A DNA stretch of 64,000 bases, from NCBI RefSeq assembly GCF_039652615.1, contig NZ_JBDJAC010000006.1, forward strand, positions 62,001-126,000, in the 5' to 3' direction. This document shows, one piece after another, positions 17,901 to 25,100 of this stretch. The notes under the pieces were generated by a model. That model ran no database searches. It had not been told where the DNA came from and was given only the letters and a program-made list of their open reading frames with translations. This DNA is from Fulvimarina sp039652615. Its GTDB lineage: Bacteria > Pseudomonadota > Alphaproteobacteria > Rhizobiales > Rhizobiaceae. Position numbers and translations under genes: made by a program. Each line of letters begins with the position of its first letter. The first letter of the stretch is position 1.

Positions 17901-18842
17901 CTCATCAACGATATTCTCGACATCGAGAAGATTTCATCGGGTGAGATCTCCCTGAAGCGGGAAGTCCATGATTTCGAGACCCTCGTGCACGAGAGCGTAG
18001 ACACGCTCGAGACGATCTTCGAAAAGGCGGAGGCGAAGGTCGTCGTCGAAACGGCAGGCGCGGACTTCGAAGTCGAGGTCGACGCGCATCGGACCCAGCA
18101 GGTTCTGGTGAACCTTCTTTCCAACGCCGCGAAGTTCTCGCCTGCGGGCGGCACCATCCGTCTCAAGGTCGAAGGCCGGCGCGACATGGTTCGCTTCTCC
18201 GTCGCCGACGAGGGTCCCGGCGTGCCCGCCGAATTCAAGGCGAAGATATTCACGCGCTTCAGCCAGGCGGATTCCTCGTCGACGCGCGCCAAGGGCGGAA
18301 CTGGTCTCGGTCTCAGCATCTGCAAGGCGATAGTCGAGCGCATGGACGGGAGGGTCGGCTATTACAACGAACCCGGCTCCGGCGCCGTCTTCTGGTTCGA
18401 ACTCCCGCGTGCGGCCGTCTCGGCCGAAATACGCCCGGACGAGCCGGATGCGGCGGACGAGGCAGACCGCTCATCGGAGCGGCTCGCCCATGGCCTTCAC
18501 GTGGAAGCGGACGACGATTTTGCCGAGATCCTCTCTGCCATGGTCCGGGGCAAGGCCGAACTGACGCGGGTGAAGCGACTTGCCGAGGCGCGGCAGAAGC
18601 TGCGGAGCGAACATTTCGACTTCCTTATCCTCGACGGGGCCTTTGCCGACGGGACCGCGGGCGACTTCCTTGCCGATCTGAGGACGTCCGGGAAGACGCT
18701 TCCAACCCTCATGCTGTCCTCCGAGGACAATCTGGCGCGCGAGGCTCGGGCGGATTTCGAGCTCGTCAAGTCGCGCTCCAGCGACCGGGCGATCATCGAT
18801 GCGATCACGGCGCTGGCCGGGAAACTGCCGAAGGTCGCGTGA
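14946..18842 (+). CDS. Hybrid histidine kinase: MASE1-CHASE-PAS-PAS-PAS-HisKA-HATPase-REC
   Basis: 1298 residues. A MASE1 membrane sensor (about 12-225; GYATLISPASGIALAGLLYGG) is followed by a CHASE extracytoplasmic domain (about 240-480; LVDDNHYALMHRIDTYANSL) and a membrane helix near 500. Three PAS modules span about 545-925 (starts near NRAMIDTAVVGVL, LSHAMEGAELGVFD and FRATIENAPVGMALID). The HisKA box SHELRTPLTS has its His near 940. HATPase motifs are LLSNAAKFSP, DEGPGVP and GGTGLGL. The C-terminal receiver-like domain (about 1180-1295) has FLILDGAF as phospho-Asp site but a weak acidic pocket (EADDD). It may feed the Hpt protein at 1535-1861 (inference). Confidence 0.9.
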   Translation: MHSRSTLPWQLSNRVTGIVVLALLYGVFGYIGLQLAVPPGYATLISPASGIALAGLLYGGPRLWPGVFLGSFFVNAINSGALAFGTVDTAGLLIAAGIAAGSCLQAIVGYGLVRRVFGLPLRLTGFHDAARFALVAGPLSCLVSASVGVLILAGAGIVTPDQALANWLTWWSGDIFGVLGVLPIAMIAPGGFLNLEWKGRPVARLQAVALIVLVLPALATLFVWKLTSDIAYENETTAFSHLVDDNHYALMHRIDTYANSLDAGTALLHASDHVSLPEWKRFVETLAIEKNLPGINGIGVIEPIERGGIPEFLARMDEAGVADLTIHPETANNDLFVIKYIEPVEPNRQAVGLDIAFEAERYKAATTARDTGNPTITGRILLVQDQTKSPGFLLLTPWYDHGAPIGTVDERRQAFKGWVYAPFVGRKFLSGLTSSKGYTVDLSVFDGPTADPEQIIYSSRDDRGGEGGAAKFTETQTIDVMGRTWTLVWESTPVFETSMTNYSSSIVLAGGLFITLLLGRLLYRTARGSEDIKLEVEKKTAEIAARERENRAMIDTAVVGVLVLDEDQRILSANDTAQIMFEYSAEELLGREIGSLVDIEATTGRTTGSGAGTTTSPAHLLFGTITALKARTRMGADLVLDLQRNEWETEGGRLRTTLIIRDITRAIRNAEALELSEERLSHAMEGAELGVFDIDLVTGRSYVSHTWKTMIGFAADDEIDAQAEWLSRIHPDDVDMIMAADKACRDGLTARSETDYRFRHVDGHWIWLRSDATINERSKEGEALRMVGIQMDISALKEAEAALRTSKERFRATIENAPVGMALIDETGGWLQINASFRDLTGFDMNGLKSRRVCEIVQADDCETIASLVGSLFAGGKTHQSTEVRVEHTDGRQIWCLLSASLVRQDEGSGEADYLILQFQDINDRKEMERVKSEFVATVSHELRTPLTSIRGSLGLVLGTQAGTLAPNIEKLLRIAHSNCERLVDLINDILDIEKISSGEISLKREVHDFETLVHESVDTLETIFEKAEAKVVVETAGADFEVEVDAHRTQQVLVNLLSNAAKFSPAGGTIRLKVEGRRDMVRFSVADEGPGVPAEFKAKIFTRFSQADSSSTRAKGGTGLGLSICKAIVERMDGRVGYYNEPGSGAVFWFELPRAAVSAEIRPDEPDAADEADRSSERLAHGLHVEADDDFAEILSAMVRGKAELTRVKRLAEARQKLRSEHFDFLILDGAFADGTAGDFLADLRTSGKTLPTLMLSSEDNLAREARADFELVKSRSSDRAIIDAITALAGKLPKVA

Positions 18843-19125
18843 TTTCGTCGCTCGGAGGCACCGACCCCGGACGGCTGACATTGCCCGGTCGAAGGACGCT
18901 CTCACGCATTGGATGACGCATTATGCTTTTCGAACTGCGACTCCGCTTTTCGGGCCGCTGCCGGAGCGGCGATCCGAAAACGCTGCCTCAGACCTTCAGA
19001 GATTAGCACCCAGAGTTGGAAATGCTGTTTATTCAAGTTTGAGACGTTTTTCCGTGCACGATGGTCCCCGGCTCATATTGTTCAGGGCGGATGCTCCAAA
19101 GTGCGCGCGATGGCGCGAAGTCGAT

Positions 19126-19945
19126 CGTCATGTGCCGATCATCATGGTAGCCTCGACCATCGATCCGACACTCAAGCACCGAGCTTTCGAGACAGGCGCC
19201 ACCGACGTCCTCAACAAGCCGTTCGTCTGGATCGAACTGCAGGCGCGCGTGCGCACACTGCTTACCCTGCGATCCGCCCAGCTCGACCTCCTCGATCGGG
19301 CCGACCGGCCTCCGCGGAGGTTGCGGAGGCGAACACCAATTTCGTTGCTCTCGAGGAAGAGATAATCTGGCGTCTGGCGCGCGCCGTCAAATATCGCGAC
19401 GGCACCACCGGCGCCCCTGTCTCCCGCGCCGCCGAGATTCGCCGCATCCTCGCCAAAACAACCGGCATCGGGGAGGAGTGGGCACGCATTCATTATCTCG
19501 CCGCCCCGCTTCACGATATCGGCAAGATCGGCACGCCCAACGCCGTCCTCCCGAAGCCTGGCCGGTTCAGCGCGAACGAAATCACCGTCATGCGCAAGCA
19601 TGTGGAAATCGGAGCGGCGATCCTCGCCAACGCCTCGACGGACATCGTCCTGTCGCGGGCCTCGTCGCCGAGACCCATTACGAGCGATGGGACGGCAACT
19701 GCTATCCCGCAGGGCTTCTCGACGAAGATATCCCGATCGAGGGGCGCCTCGTCTTCCTGGCCGACGGCTTCGACGCTTCGACGCGCTGTGTTCGGAACGC
19801 CCCTACAAGGCGGGCTAACAGGTGGAAAAGGCCTATGACGAGTTTCTCGCCTGCAGCGGAAGCCAGTTCGATCCGGCCTGCGTCGAAGGAGCCCCTTCAA
19901 GAAAGCCTGGCCGCTTATTCGCCCCCTGGTGCAAGCCTGCCAGAC
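19126..19945 (+). pseudogene. Decayed response regulator with HD-GYP phosphodiesterase domain
   Basis: Similarity runs through three frames. A C-terminal half receiver (VPIIMVASTIDP, ALNKPF-like NKPFVW) lies at about 19126-19290. The frame changes near 19310, then an HD domain reads IHYLAAPLHDIGKIGTPNAV to about 19650. It changes again near 19655 to THYERWDGNCYPAGL, the HHExxDGxGYP motif with His-to-Tyr and Gly-to-Cys changes. A third shift is explained by an 8-bp tandem duplication CTTCGACG at 19768-19775 and 19776-19783. The next segment, SERPYKAG, is followed by an in-frame TAA (19816-19818) and then VEKAYDEFLACSGSQFDP. The N-terminal half of the receiver is missing. The ancestor would have degraded c-di-GMP; this copy cannot make a functional enzyme. 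Confidence 0.85.
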
Positions 19946-20011
19946 TGAAGCCATCCCCGACCCGGCGTGAGATCCAGCGCCCCAATTGGGCGCGGATGTC
20001 GTTCATTGCAT

Positions 20012-20590
20012 CTAAGTGTAACTGACGCCGAGCTCTGTCTTGTTCTTCCAGACCACCTTGACCCGGCGGGTCTTCTTCTCGACTGCGTCGAAGAGAACGA
20101 GAAAGGTCGGCAGGTCCCGGTTCCTGAAGAGCTTCAAGCGAGCCCCTCCCTCGGAGACATCGAGCATGATCCCGTCTTCGACATTTCGTGTGTCGAAGGA
20201 AGAGAGGACGACGGGCCGCATCCGCGTCCTGCGACGCTTCGACCGCCGTTTGTCGGCGGGATTGGGGGTTTCCGGTTTCGGTGCCTGGTCTGCGGCGATC
20301 AGGGCCGCCATCTCGGCGTCGGCGACGGCGTTGTGCTGTCCCTTGAAGCGGAGACCCAGTTCGGCGGGGGTGAACCATGCGATCTTCGCGAAGCAATAGG
20401 TCCGCTCGGAAAGATCGAAGAGCGCGATGTCCTGCGGCGGGCGGGTCGCGGGGCCCAGACGGCTGAGGCGCGCACCGGACCGCGACAGATCGCGGATCAT
20501 CGCACCCTCGAGATATTTCCGGCCCGTCGTCGCGACGATCGCTTGGCGAAATCGGACCCTGTGACGTGGCTCTCGCCGTCTCTCGCTCAT
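20012..20590 (-). CDS. Tandem PilZ-domain protein
   Basis: 192 residues containing two PilZ modules. The first (about 1-90) has RRREPRHR and DLSRSGARL. The second (about 115-192) has KRRSKRRR and DVSEGGARLKL. Both keep the RxxxR and (D/N)xSxxG elements that contact c-di-GMP. The linker (about 90-115) is rich in Ala, Pro and Lys. There is no signal or membrane segment, so it should be a cytosolic c-di-GMP receptor with an unknown target. ATG 20590 begins MSERRREPRHR, a common PilZ-protein start. It is transcribed toward the HD-GYP pseudogene and sits beside the IS cluster. Confidence 0.87.
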   Translation of the reverse strand: MSERRREPRHRVRFRQAIVATTGRKYLEGAMIRDLSRSGARLSRLGPATRPPQDIALFDLSERTYCFAKIAWFTPAELGLRFKGQHNAVADAEMAALIAADQAPKPETPNPADKRRSKRRRTRMRPVVLSSFDTRNVEDGIMLDVSEGGARLKLFRNRDLPTFLVLFDAVEKKTRRVKVVWKNKTELGVSYT

Positions 20591-20785
20591 TGCGCAACCT
20601 CCAAAACGCAACCATGTTCAAGTATTCGTGATCGTATGCACTCAAACTTAACAAGCGGTTGATTGGTCTGGAAAAGTGACGATCGCCAAGGAAGTCCGAG
20701 CTTGTCGCAACATTTCTGCTGAGGCGCGAAAGCCTATTTTATCCGGGAATTTTTAGACTTTGTTAACTTTTTGAAACTCAAAAAA

Positions 20786-21063
20786 TTACGCCACGAGATC
20801 GTTCTGGCTGTGATCGGTCCACGCGCCGTCGAAGCCAGAACCCTTCTTCAGCCAGAGCATGGCTTCAAACCCTTGATCGTTCGCCGAGCACTGTTGAATG
20901 ATGGGGCTAGCCGATCCTCGGCATCGCCTTTTGATCCGAAATTGATCGTTCTCGATGCCTTGTCGGAGACGCTTGATAACAAGATGCACGGGACCGGGCG
21001 GCATCAAGCGATCTTCGATGGCAGACCGGATCGCACCTGGGAATGTTCTGGCTCCATCGGTAC
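20786..21063 (-). pseudogene. IS6-family transposase remnant, C-terminal part
   Basis: On the reverse strand the frame gives VIKRLRQGIENDQFRIKRR, the IS6 pattern around 'GIESDHFRVKR', and after a frameshift QGFEAMLWLKKGSGF and TDHSQNDLVA before the stop at 20786-20788. The intervening MPRIG motif appears in another frame, confirming a frameshift near 20930. The same C-terminus appears at 2-103. Not functional. Confidence 0.7.
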
Positions 21064-21303
21064 TGGCCTGCCCCTACTGGGTGGTCCGGGGTAAATCTTA
21101 GTGCATTGTCGGCCTCTGCACCATGGTCGGCGTAGCCAGCGATGTCGGTCCGTTTAGTGGCGCCAGCCATTGAACGGCTTTTGGCGCAGGCGGGCGGTAG
21201 CCGAGCGACGAATGCGGACGCGCCGTGTAGTAGTGGCGGCGCCAGTTTTTGATCACGACCTTTGCCTCGGCGAGCGAGTAGAAGATCTCACCGTTCAGAA
21301 GCT
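21064..21303 (-). mobile_element. IS3-family fragment (terminal repeat plus orfB 3' end), reversed
   Basis: It begins with the terminal repeat TGGCCTGCCCCTACTGGG at 21064. On the - strand it encodes the last about 65 residues of an OrfB transposase (LLNGEIFYSLAEAK to QRPTMH). It is an inverted relative of the end of the intact element (22335-22571). The outermost roughly 70 bp are practically identical, while the coding part is visibly diverged, so it is a related but distinct element. It is cut off exactly where the intact copy starts. Confidence 0.8.
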
Positions 21304-21368
21304 TGGCCTGCCCCCATTGAAATGGTCCTTCATGAAGTATGGTTTCGAGACCATCGGAGGACGAGAGC

Positions 21369-21647
21369 ATGCCGAACAAGAAGCACAAACCGGAAGAGAT
21401 CGTCACGAAGCTTCGCCAGGTTGATGTCCTGGTATCGCAGGGACGAAGTGTGGCTGAAGCGGTCCGCGCGATCGGCGTCACGCAGTTTACCTACTATCGT
21501 TGGCGCAAGGAGTATGGCGGCCTGAAGGGCAGCCAGGTGAAGCGCCTGAAGGATCTGGAGAAAGAGAACGAGCGTCTGCGCAAGGCGGTCTCCGATCTGA
21601 TACTCGAGAAGCTGATCCTCAGCGAGGCTGCTTCGGGAAACTTCTAA
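21369..21647 (+). CDS. IS3-family transposase OrfA (helix-turn-helix)
   Basis: 92 residues starting MPNKKHKPEEIVTKLRQVD. A helix-turn-helix (about 12-50, VAEAVRAIGVTQFTYYRWRKEYGG) is followed by a leucine-zipper-like coiled coil (about 55-85, LKDLEKENERLRKAVSDLIL), typical of OrfA. It binds the terminal repeats and multimerises. The last codons carry the G GGA AAC frameshift site, giving the OrfAB fusion transposase when ribosomes slip by -1. Confidence 0.9.
   Translation: MPNKKHKPEEIVTKLRQVDVLVSQGRSVAEAVRAIGVTQFTYYRWRKEYGGLKGSQVKRLKDLEKENERLRKAVSDLILEKLILSEAASGNF
21635..21641 (+). other. Programmed -1 frameshift heptamer GGGAAAC
   Basis: In the orfA reading frame the bases read tcG GGA AAC ttc taa, a canonical X XXY YYZ slippery heptamer, two codons before the orfA stop (21645-21647). 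Slipping back one base continues as CTT CTA AGC into the orfB frame. Downstream pseudoknot structure was not evaluated. Confidence 0.85.
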
Positions 21648-22537
21648 GCCCTTCCCGCCGTCGGCAGTGCGTCGACGGTGTCGTCTCGAAGTTCGGCGTG
21701 TCGGAACGCATGGCCTGCCGGGTTCTTGGTCAGCATCGGTCGACGCAGCGCAAGAAGCCGACTGGCAGGGCTGATGAAGAGGCGCTGACCGCTGACATCA
21801 TTCGGCTCGCCAGCGAGTACGGCCGGTACGGTTACCGCCGGATCGCCGCGATGCTGAAGAGCGAAGGCTGGACGGTGAACGTCAAACGCGTCGAGCGGAT
21901 CTGGCGGCGGGAAGGGCTGAAAGTGCCACAGAAGCAACCGAAGAGAGGCCGGCTCTGGCTGAACGACGGGTCTTGCGTCCGTCTGCGGCCACAGTATCCA
22001 AATCACGTCTGGTCCTACGACTTCGTCGAGAGCCGAACCCATGACGGAAGGAAGTTCCGCATGCTGAATGTCGTCGACGAGTTCACGCGGGAGTGCCTGG
22101 CGATCAGGATCGACCGGAAGCTGAACTCGATCAACGTCATCGATGTCCTGACGGACCTGATTATCCTGCGTGGTCCGCCCGGACACGTACGGTCGGACAA
22201 TGGTCCCGAGTTCATCGCGAAGGCGGTGAGGGAATGGATCGTCGCGGTCGGTTCGAAGACGGCGTTCATCGAGCCCGGTAGTCCGTGGGAAAACGGCTAC
22301 TGCGAGAGCTTCAATTCCAAGCTCCGTGACGAGCTGCTGAACGTTGAGATTTTCTACTCGCTCAAGGAAGCCAAGATCGTGATCGAAAGCTGGCGACGCC
22401 ACTACAACACGGCGCGTCCGCACTCATCGCTCGGTTACCGGCCGCCCGCCCCGAAGGCCGTACAATGGCCGGCGCCGCTCAATGGACCGGCTTCGCCGGC
22501 TACGCCGACCATGGTGCAGAGGCCGACAATGCACTAA
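21641..22537 (+). CDS. IS3-family transposase OrfB (DDE integrase domain)
   Basis: About 298 residues, read in the -1 frame from orfA and normally made as OrfAB. An HTH_21-type region (EYGRYGYRRIAAMLKSEGW) precedes the rve catalytic core. The DDE triad is visible in HVWSYDFVES (D), VRSDNGPEF (D) and PWENGYCESFNSKLRDE (E). Another family mark is HYNTARPHSSLGYRPPAP near the end. All three acidic residues are present, so this copy may be active. The coordinate given for the start is the frameshift point, not an independent start codon. Confidence 0.9.
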   Translation, partial: LLSPSRRRQCVDGVVSKFGVSERMACRVLGQHRSTQRKKPTGRADEEALTADIIRLASEYGRYGYRRIAAMLKSEGWTVNVKRVERIWRREGLKVPQKQPKRGRLWLNDGSCVRLRPQYPNHVWSYDFVESRTHDGRKFRMLNVVDEFTRECLAIRIDRKLNSINVIDVLTDLIILRGPPGHVRSDNGPEFIAKAVREWIVAVGSKTAFIEPGSPWENGYCESFNSKLRDELLNVEIFYSLKEAKIVIESWRRHYNTARPHSSLGYRPPAPKAVQWPAPLNGPASPATPTMVQRPTMH

Positions 22538-22571
22538 GATTTACCCCGGACCACCCAGTAGGGGCAGGCCA

Positions 22572-22792
22572 GCTGCATCGGCATCGCGCTTTGCGGTGAG
22601 CAGGAAGTCGACAGCGTTGCCGCGCTCGGCAAACATCTCCACCAGATCCCGGTCGCTCAGCGGATAGCGCAGATACCACGTCACCGCCTGACCGATCAGC
22701 CAGACCTCGAACTGCCGGCCTGTGAAGTCGTCCCTCGACTGCCGCTTCAGCTTCTCGGCGATCGTGTTCAGGATCACGGCAAGGCTCTCCAT
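22572..22792 (-). pseudogene. IS6-family transposase remnant, N-terminal part with internal deletion
   Basis: From ATG 22792 the protein reads through DDFTGRQFEVWLIGQAV, then TWYLRYPLSDRDLVEMFAERG, the classic IS6 N-terminus. It then jumps directly to NAVDFLLTAKRDADA, which in IS6 transposases lies some 60 residues further on. The block containing the first catalytic Asp is therefore deleted. The frame then runs into the IS3 terminal repeat and stops. Not functional. Confidence 0.75.
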
Positions 22793-22861
22793 CAGTGAGA
22801 GCCCGAAAATTGACGAACACGGTCCCCGAACCGTTAAGCCGCGAAAGTTTGCGACAGGGCC

Positions 22862-23224
22862 TCTTTTTCGCCAGAGCTGTCGACAGCTTCAAGCGGGTGA
22901 ACGGAATTGATGGTGGACGGTTTGTGGCTTCAAGGTCACAAGCACGGTGTCCGTGTGAAAGCATACTGTCATGGTGAGGACGCCGGCCTTGACGGCGACT
23001 GTGCGCCGCGCAGAATGAGGGTTGCGGCAAAGGCGATGATGGTCGGCGTGAGCCGCCGCGACGTTCTCTGAAAATCCTCGACTTTCTCAAGATCAGAGTA
23101 AAGCTCTTTTACTCGCGATCGAATGACGTTAGAGGGAGCCGATAGCGCATGTTGCCGTCTCAGCATCGCAGACGAAGAGACAATCTGTGGCTGACGAAAC
23201 GAGGATAAGGGATCTATATCTGAC
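22862..23224. other. Non-coding gap between IS remnant and rfbF
   Basis: 363 bases after the IS6-type end. The region before rfbF (about 23010-23220) is somewhat AT-richer and presumably carries the promoter of the sugar-nucleotide operon. No recognisable gene, repeat or strong promoter was seen. The ribosome site before ATG 23225 is weak. Confidence 0.4.
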
Positions 23225-23995
23225 ATGAAGGCTGTTTTGCTTGCAGGCGGGCTTGGAACACGCCTCGCGGAGGAAACCCAGACGCGCCCGAAACCGATGG
23301 TCGAGATCGGTGGCCGGCCCATTCTCTGGCACATCATGAAGATCTATTCCTCCCACGGGATCAACGACTTCGTCATCTGCCTGGGTTACAAGGGATATTT
23401 CATCAAGGAATATTTCTCGAACTACTTCCTGCATATGTCGGACGTTACGTTCGATATGAAAAACAACAAGATGGAAGTGCATCAGAACAACGCCGAGAAC
23501 TGGCGTGTCACGCTGGTCGATACCGGCGAGGAGACCATGATCGGCGGGCGCATCAAGCGCATCCTGCCCCATGTGGCGGATGATGACGCCTTCTGCCTGA
23601 CCTATGGTGACGGTGTCGCCGATGTCGACATCACCGAGACGATCGCCTTCCACCGCCGTGAGAAGCGGCTTGCCACCGTGACGGCGACGCAGCCGCCCGG
23701 CCGGTTCGGCGCTTTGCGTTTCGAAGGCAACCGGGTGACGAGCTTTCAGGAAAAGCCCGAGGGCGATGGCAGCTGGATCAATGGCGGCTATTTCGTTCTG
23801 TCACCTGAGGTCGGCCGCTACATCGAGGATGACAGCACCGTCTGGGAACGCGAGCCGATGGAACAGCTCGCCCGCGAGGACCAGCTCAGCGTTCACTTCC
23901 ATCGTGGCTTCTGGCAGCCGATGGACACGCTTCGCGACAAGCGTCATCTGGAAGATCTCTGGGCCTCCGGCCGCGCGCCCTGGAAGACCTGGTAA
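23225..23995 (+). CDS. rfbF: Glucose-1-phosphate cytidylyltransferase
   Basis: 256 residues, the usual RfbF length. It has the nucleotidyltransferase start KAVLLAGGLGTRLAEET, RPKPMVEIGGRPILWH, the metal-site region LTYGDGVADVD, and the RfbF-specific segments KNNKMEVHQNN and TQPPGRFGALRF. It makes CDP-glucose from CTP and glucose 1-phosphate, the entry to 3,6-dideoxyhexose and other CDP-sugar pathways. First gene of an apparent operon with two SDR genes and an RfbC-like epimerase. Glucose 1-phosphate is also the product of the pgm gene further on. Confidence 0.93.
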   Translation: MKAVLLAGGLGTRLAEETQTRPKPMVEIGGRPILWHIMKIYSSHGINDFVICLGYKGYFIKEYFSNYFLHMSDVTFDMKNNKMEVHQNNAENWRVTLVDTGEETMIGGRIKRILPHVADDDAFCLTYGDGVADVDITETIAFHRREKRLATVTATQPPGRFGALRFEGNRVTSFQEKPEGDGSWINGGYFVLSPEVGRYIEDDSTVWEREPMEQLAREDQLSVHFHRGFWQPMDTLRDKRHLEDLWASGRAPWKTW

Positions 23996-24022
23996 GCCCC
24001 CGTTACGGAAAGAATTCGCCCT

Positions 24023-25078
24023 ATGAAAATTCTGATTACCGGAAATATGGGCTATGTCGGCCCGGTTCTGACACGCCATCTTCGCCAGGTCATGCCGGAG
24101 GCGACACTCATCGGCTATGACAACGGCTATTTCGGCCATTGCCTGACGCGCCCTGACGTCTTTCCCGAACGCAGGCTCGACGCCCAGTATTTCGGTGACA
24201 TGCGCTCCTTTCCGGCCGAGCTTCTGGACGGCGTGGACGCGGTCGTCCATCTGTCGGCCGTCTCCAACGATCCCATGGGCAACCGCTTCGAGGCGGTGAC
24301 CGACGACATCAATCATGCCGCCAGCCTTCGCCTTGCCGAAATGGCGCGCGATCGGGGCGTGAAATCCTTCGTCTTCGCCTCCAGCTGCAGCATGTACGGG
24401 GCGGCCGAAGGCGGCCCGCGTAAGGAGAGCGATCCGGTCAACCCGCTGACGGCCTATGCGCGCTCGAAGAATGCGACCGAGGAGGGGCTCGCCGCCATGG
24501 ACCTCGGCGACATGACGGCGACGGCGCTGCGTTTCGCCACCGCCTGCGGCATGTCGGACCGGCTTCGGCTCGATCTCGTCCTCAACGACTTCGTCGCCTG
24601 CGCGCTGACCTCGAAGGTCATCACCGTCCTGAGTGACGGCTCGCCCTGGCGGCCGCTGATCGATGTCAGGGATATGGCCCGGGCGATTGAATGGGCCTCG
24701 ACGCGCAACCGCGACCAGGGCGGACAGCTCCTGCGCGTCAACACAGGCAGCGATGTCTGGAACTATCAGGTCAAGGATCTTGCGAACGCCGTCGCCGAGG
24801 CTGTGCCCGGCACCAGCGTCAGCATCAACACCGACGCTCCACCCGACAAGCGCTCCTACAGTGTCGATTTCTCGATGTTCAAGTCGCTAGCGCCCAACCA
24901 TCTGCCACAGGTCACGCTGGAGCAGTCGATTGCCGGCCTGATCGAAGGTCTGAGCGAACTCGGCTTCACCAACGAAAACTTCCGCAATTCCGAGTTCATG
25001 CGCCTCAAGGTGCTCGAAGGTCACATGAGCACCGGCCGCCTCAGCGAGGACCTGCGCTGGACTTCCGTCGCGGCCTGA
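24023..25078 (+). CDS. NAD(P)-dependent nucleotide-sugar epimerase/dehydratase (extended SDR)
   Basis: 351 residues. The dinucleotide-binding motif GNMGYVG is at residues 7-13. The catalytic Ser lies in FASSCSMYG and the YxxxK pair in YARSK. The segment WRPLIDVRDMARAI is typical of sugar-nucleotide SDRs. It starts 27 nt after rfbF. No gene with the usual CDP-glucose 4,6-dehydratase (RfbG) N-terminus is present in the cassette, so this enzyme may either replace that step or work after it. The substrate cannot be decided from sequence. Confidence 0.85.
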   Translation: MKILITGNMGYVGPVLTRHLRQVMPEATLIGYDNGYFGHCLTRPDVFPERRLDAQYFGDMRSFPAELLDGVDAVVHLSAVSNDPMGNRFEAVTDDINHAASLRLAEMARDRGVKSFVFASSCSMYGAAEGGPRKESDPVNPLTAYARSKNATEEGLAAMDLGDMTATALRFATACGMSDRLRLDLVLNDFVACALTSKVITVLSDGSPWRPLIDVRDMARAIEWASTRNRDQGGQLLRVNTGSDVWNYQVKDLANAVAEAVPGTSVSINTDAPPDKRSYSVDFSMFKSLAPNHLPQVTLEQSIAGLIEGLSELGFTNENFRNSEFMRLKVLEGHMSTGRLSEDLRWTSVAA

Positions 25079-25100
25079 CCGAAGAGAAAGAGAAACGACG

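Larger units (their letters stand above)
21304..22571 (+). mobile_element. Intact IS3-family insertion sequence, 1268 bp
   Basis: Imperfect terminal repeats are TGGCCTGCCCCCATTG... at 21304 and, inverted, TGGCCTGCCCCTACTG... ending at 22571, with the TG...CA ends usual in IS3 elements. It contains orfA and orfB in -1 register with a slippery heptamer between them. GCT occurs on both outer flanks (21301-21303 and 22572-22574), which could be a 3-bp target duplication. However, the left flank is IS3 DNA and the right flank is IS6 DNA, so the match may be chance. Confidence 0.88.
20698..22861 (-). mobile_element. IS6-family element, broken and interrupted by IS3-family DNA
   Basis: Terminal repeats are about 20698-20715 (reads TTGTCGCAACATTTC outward-in) and 22845-22861; aligned inward they agree at 12 of 15 positions. 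The transposase is read on the - strand: N-terminal part 22792-22572, C-terminal part 21063-20786, separated by IS3-family sequence. The N-terminal part has itself lost an internal block. No 8-bp target duplication is visible (GGAAGTCC left, TCTTTTTC right). It is oriented opposite to the copy at position 1. Confidence 0.65.

Noticed and set aside
22500..23090. 196-codon reverse frame over the IS end
   Set aside because: It runs through terminal repeats of two IS elements and reads the IS6 remnant in the wrong frame; the correct frame is the 22572-22792 pseudogene.
24023..25078. Naming the first SDR as CDP-glucose 4,6-dehydratase (rfbG)
   Set aside because: The N-terminus and overall sequence do not show the usual RfbG start around its nucleotide-binding loop; only a general SDR call is supported.
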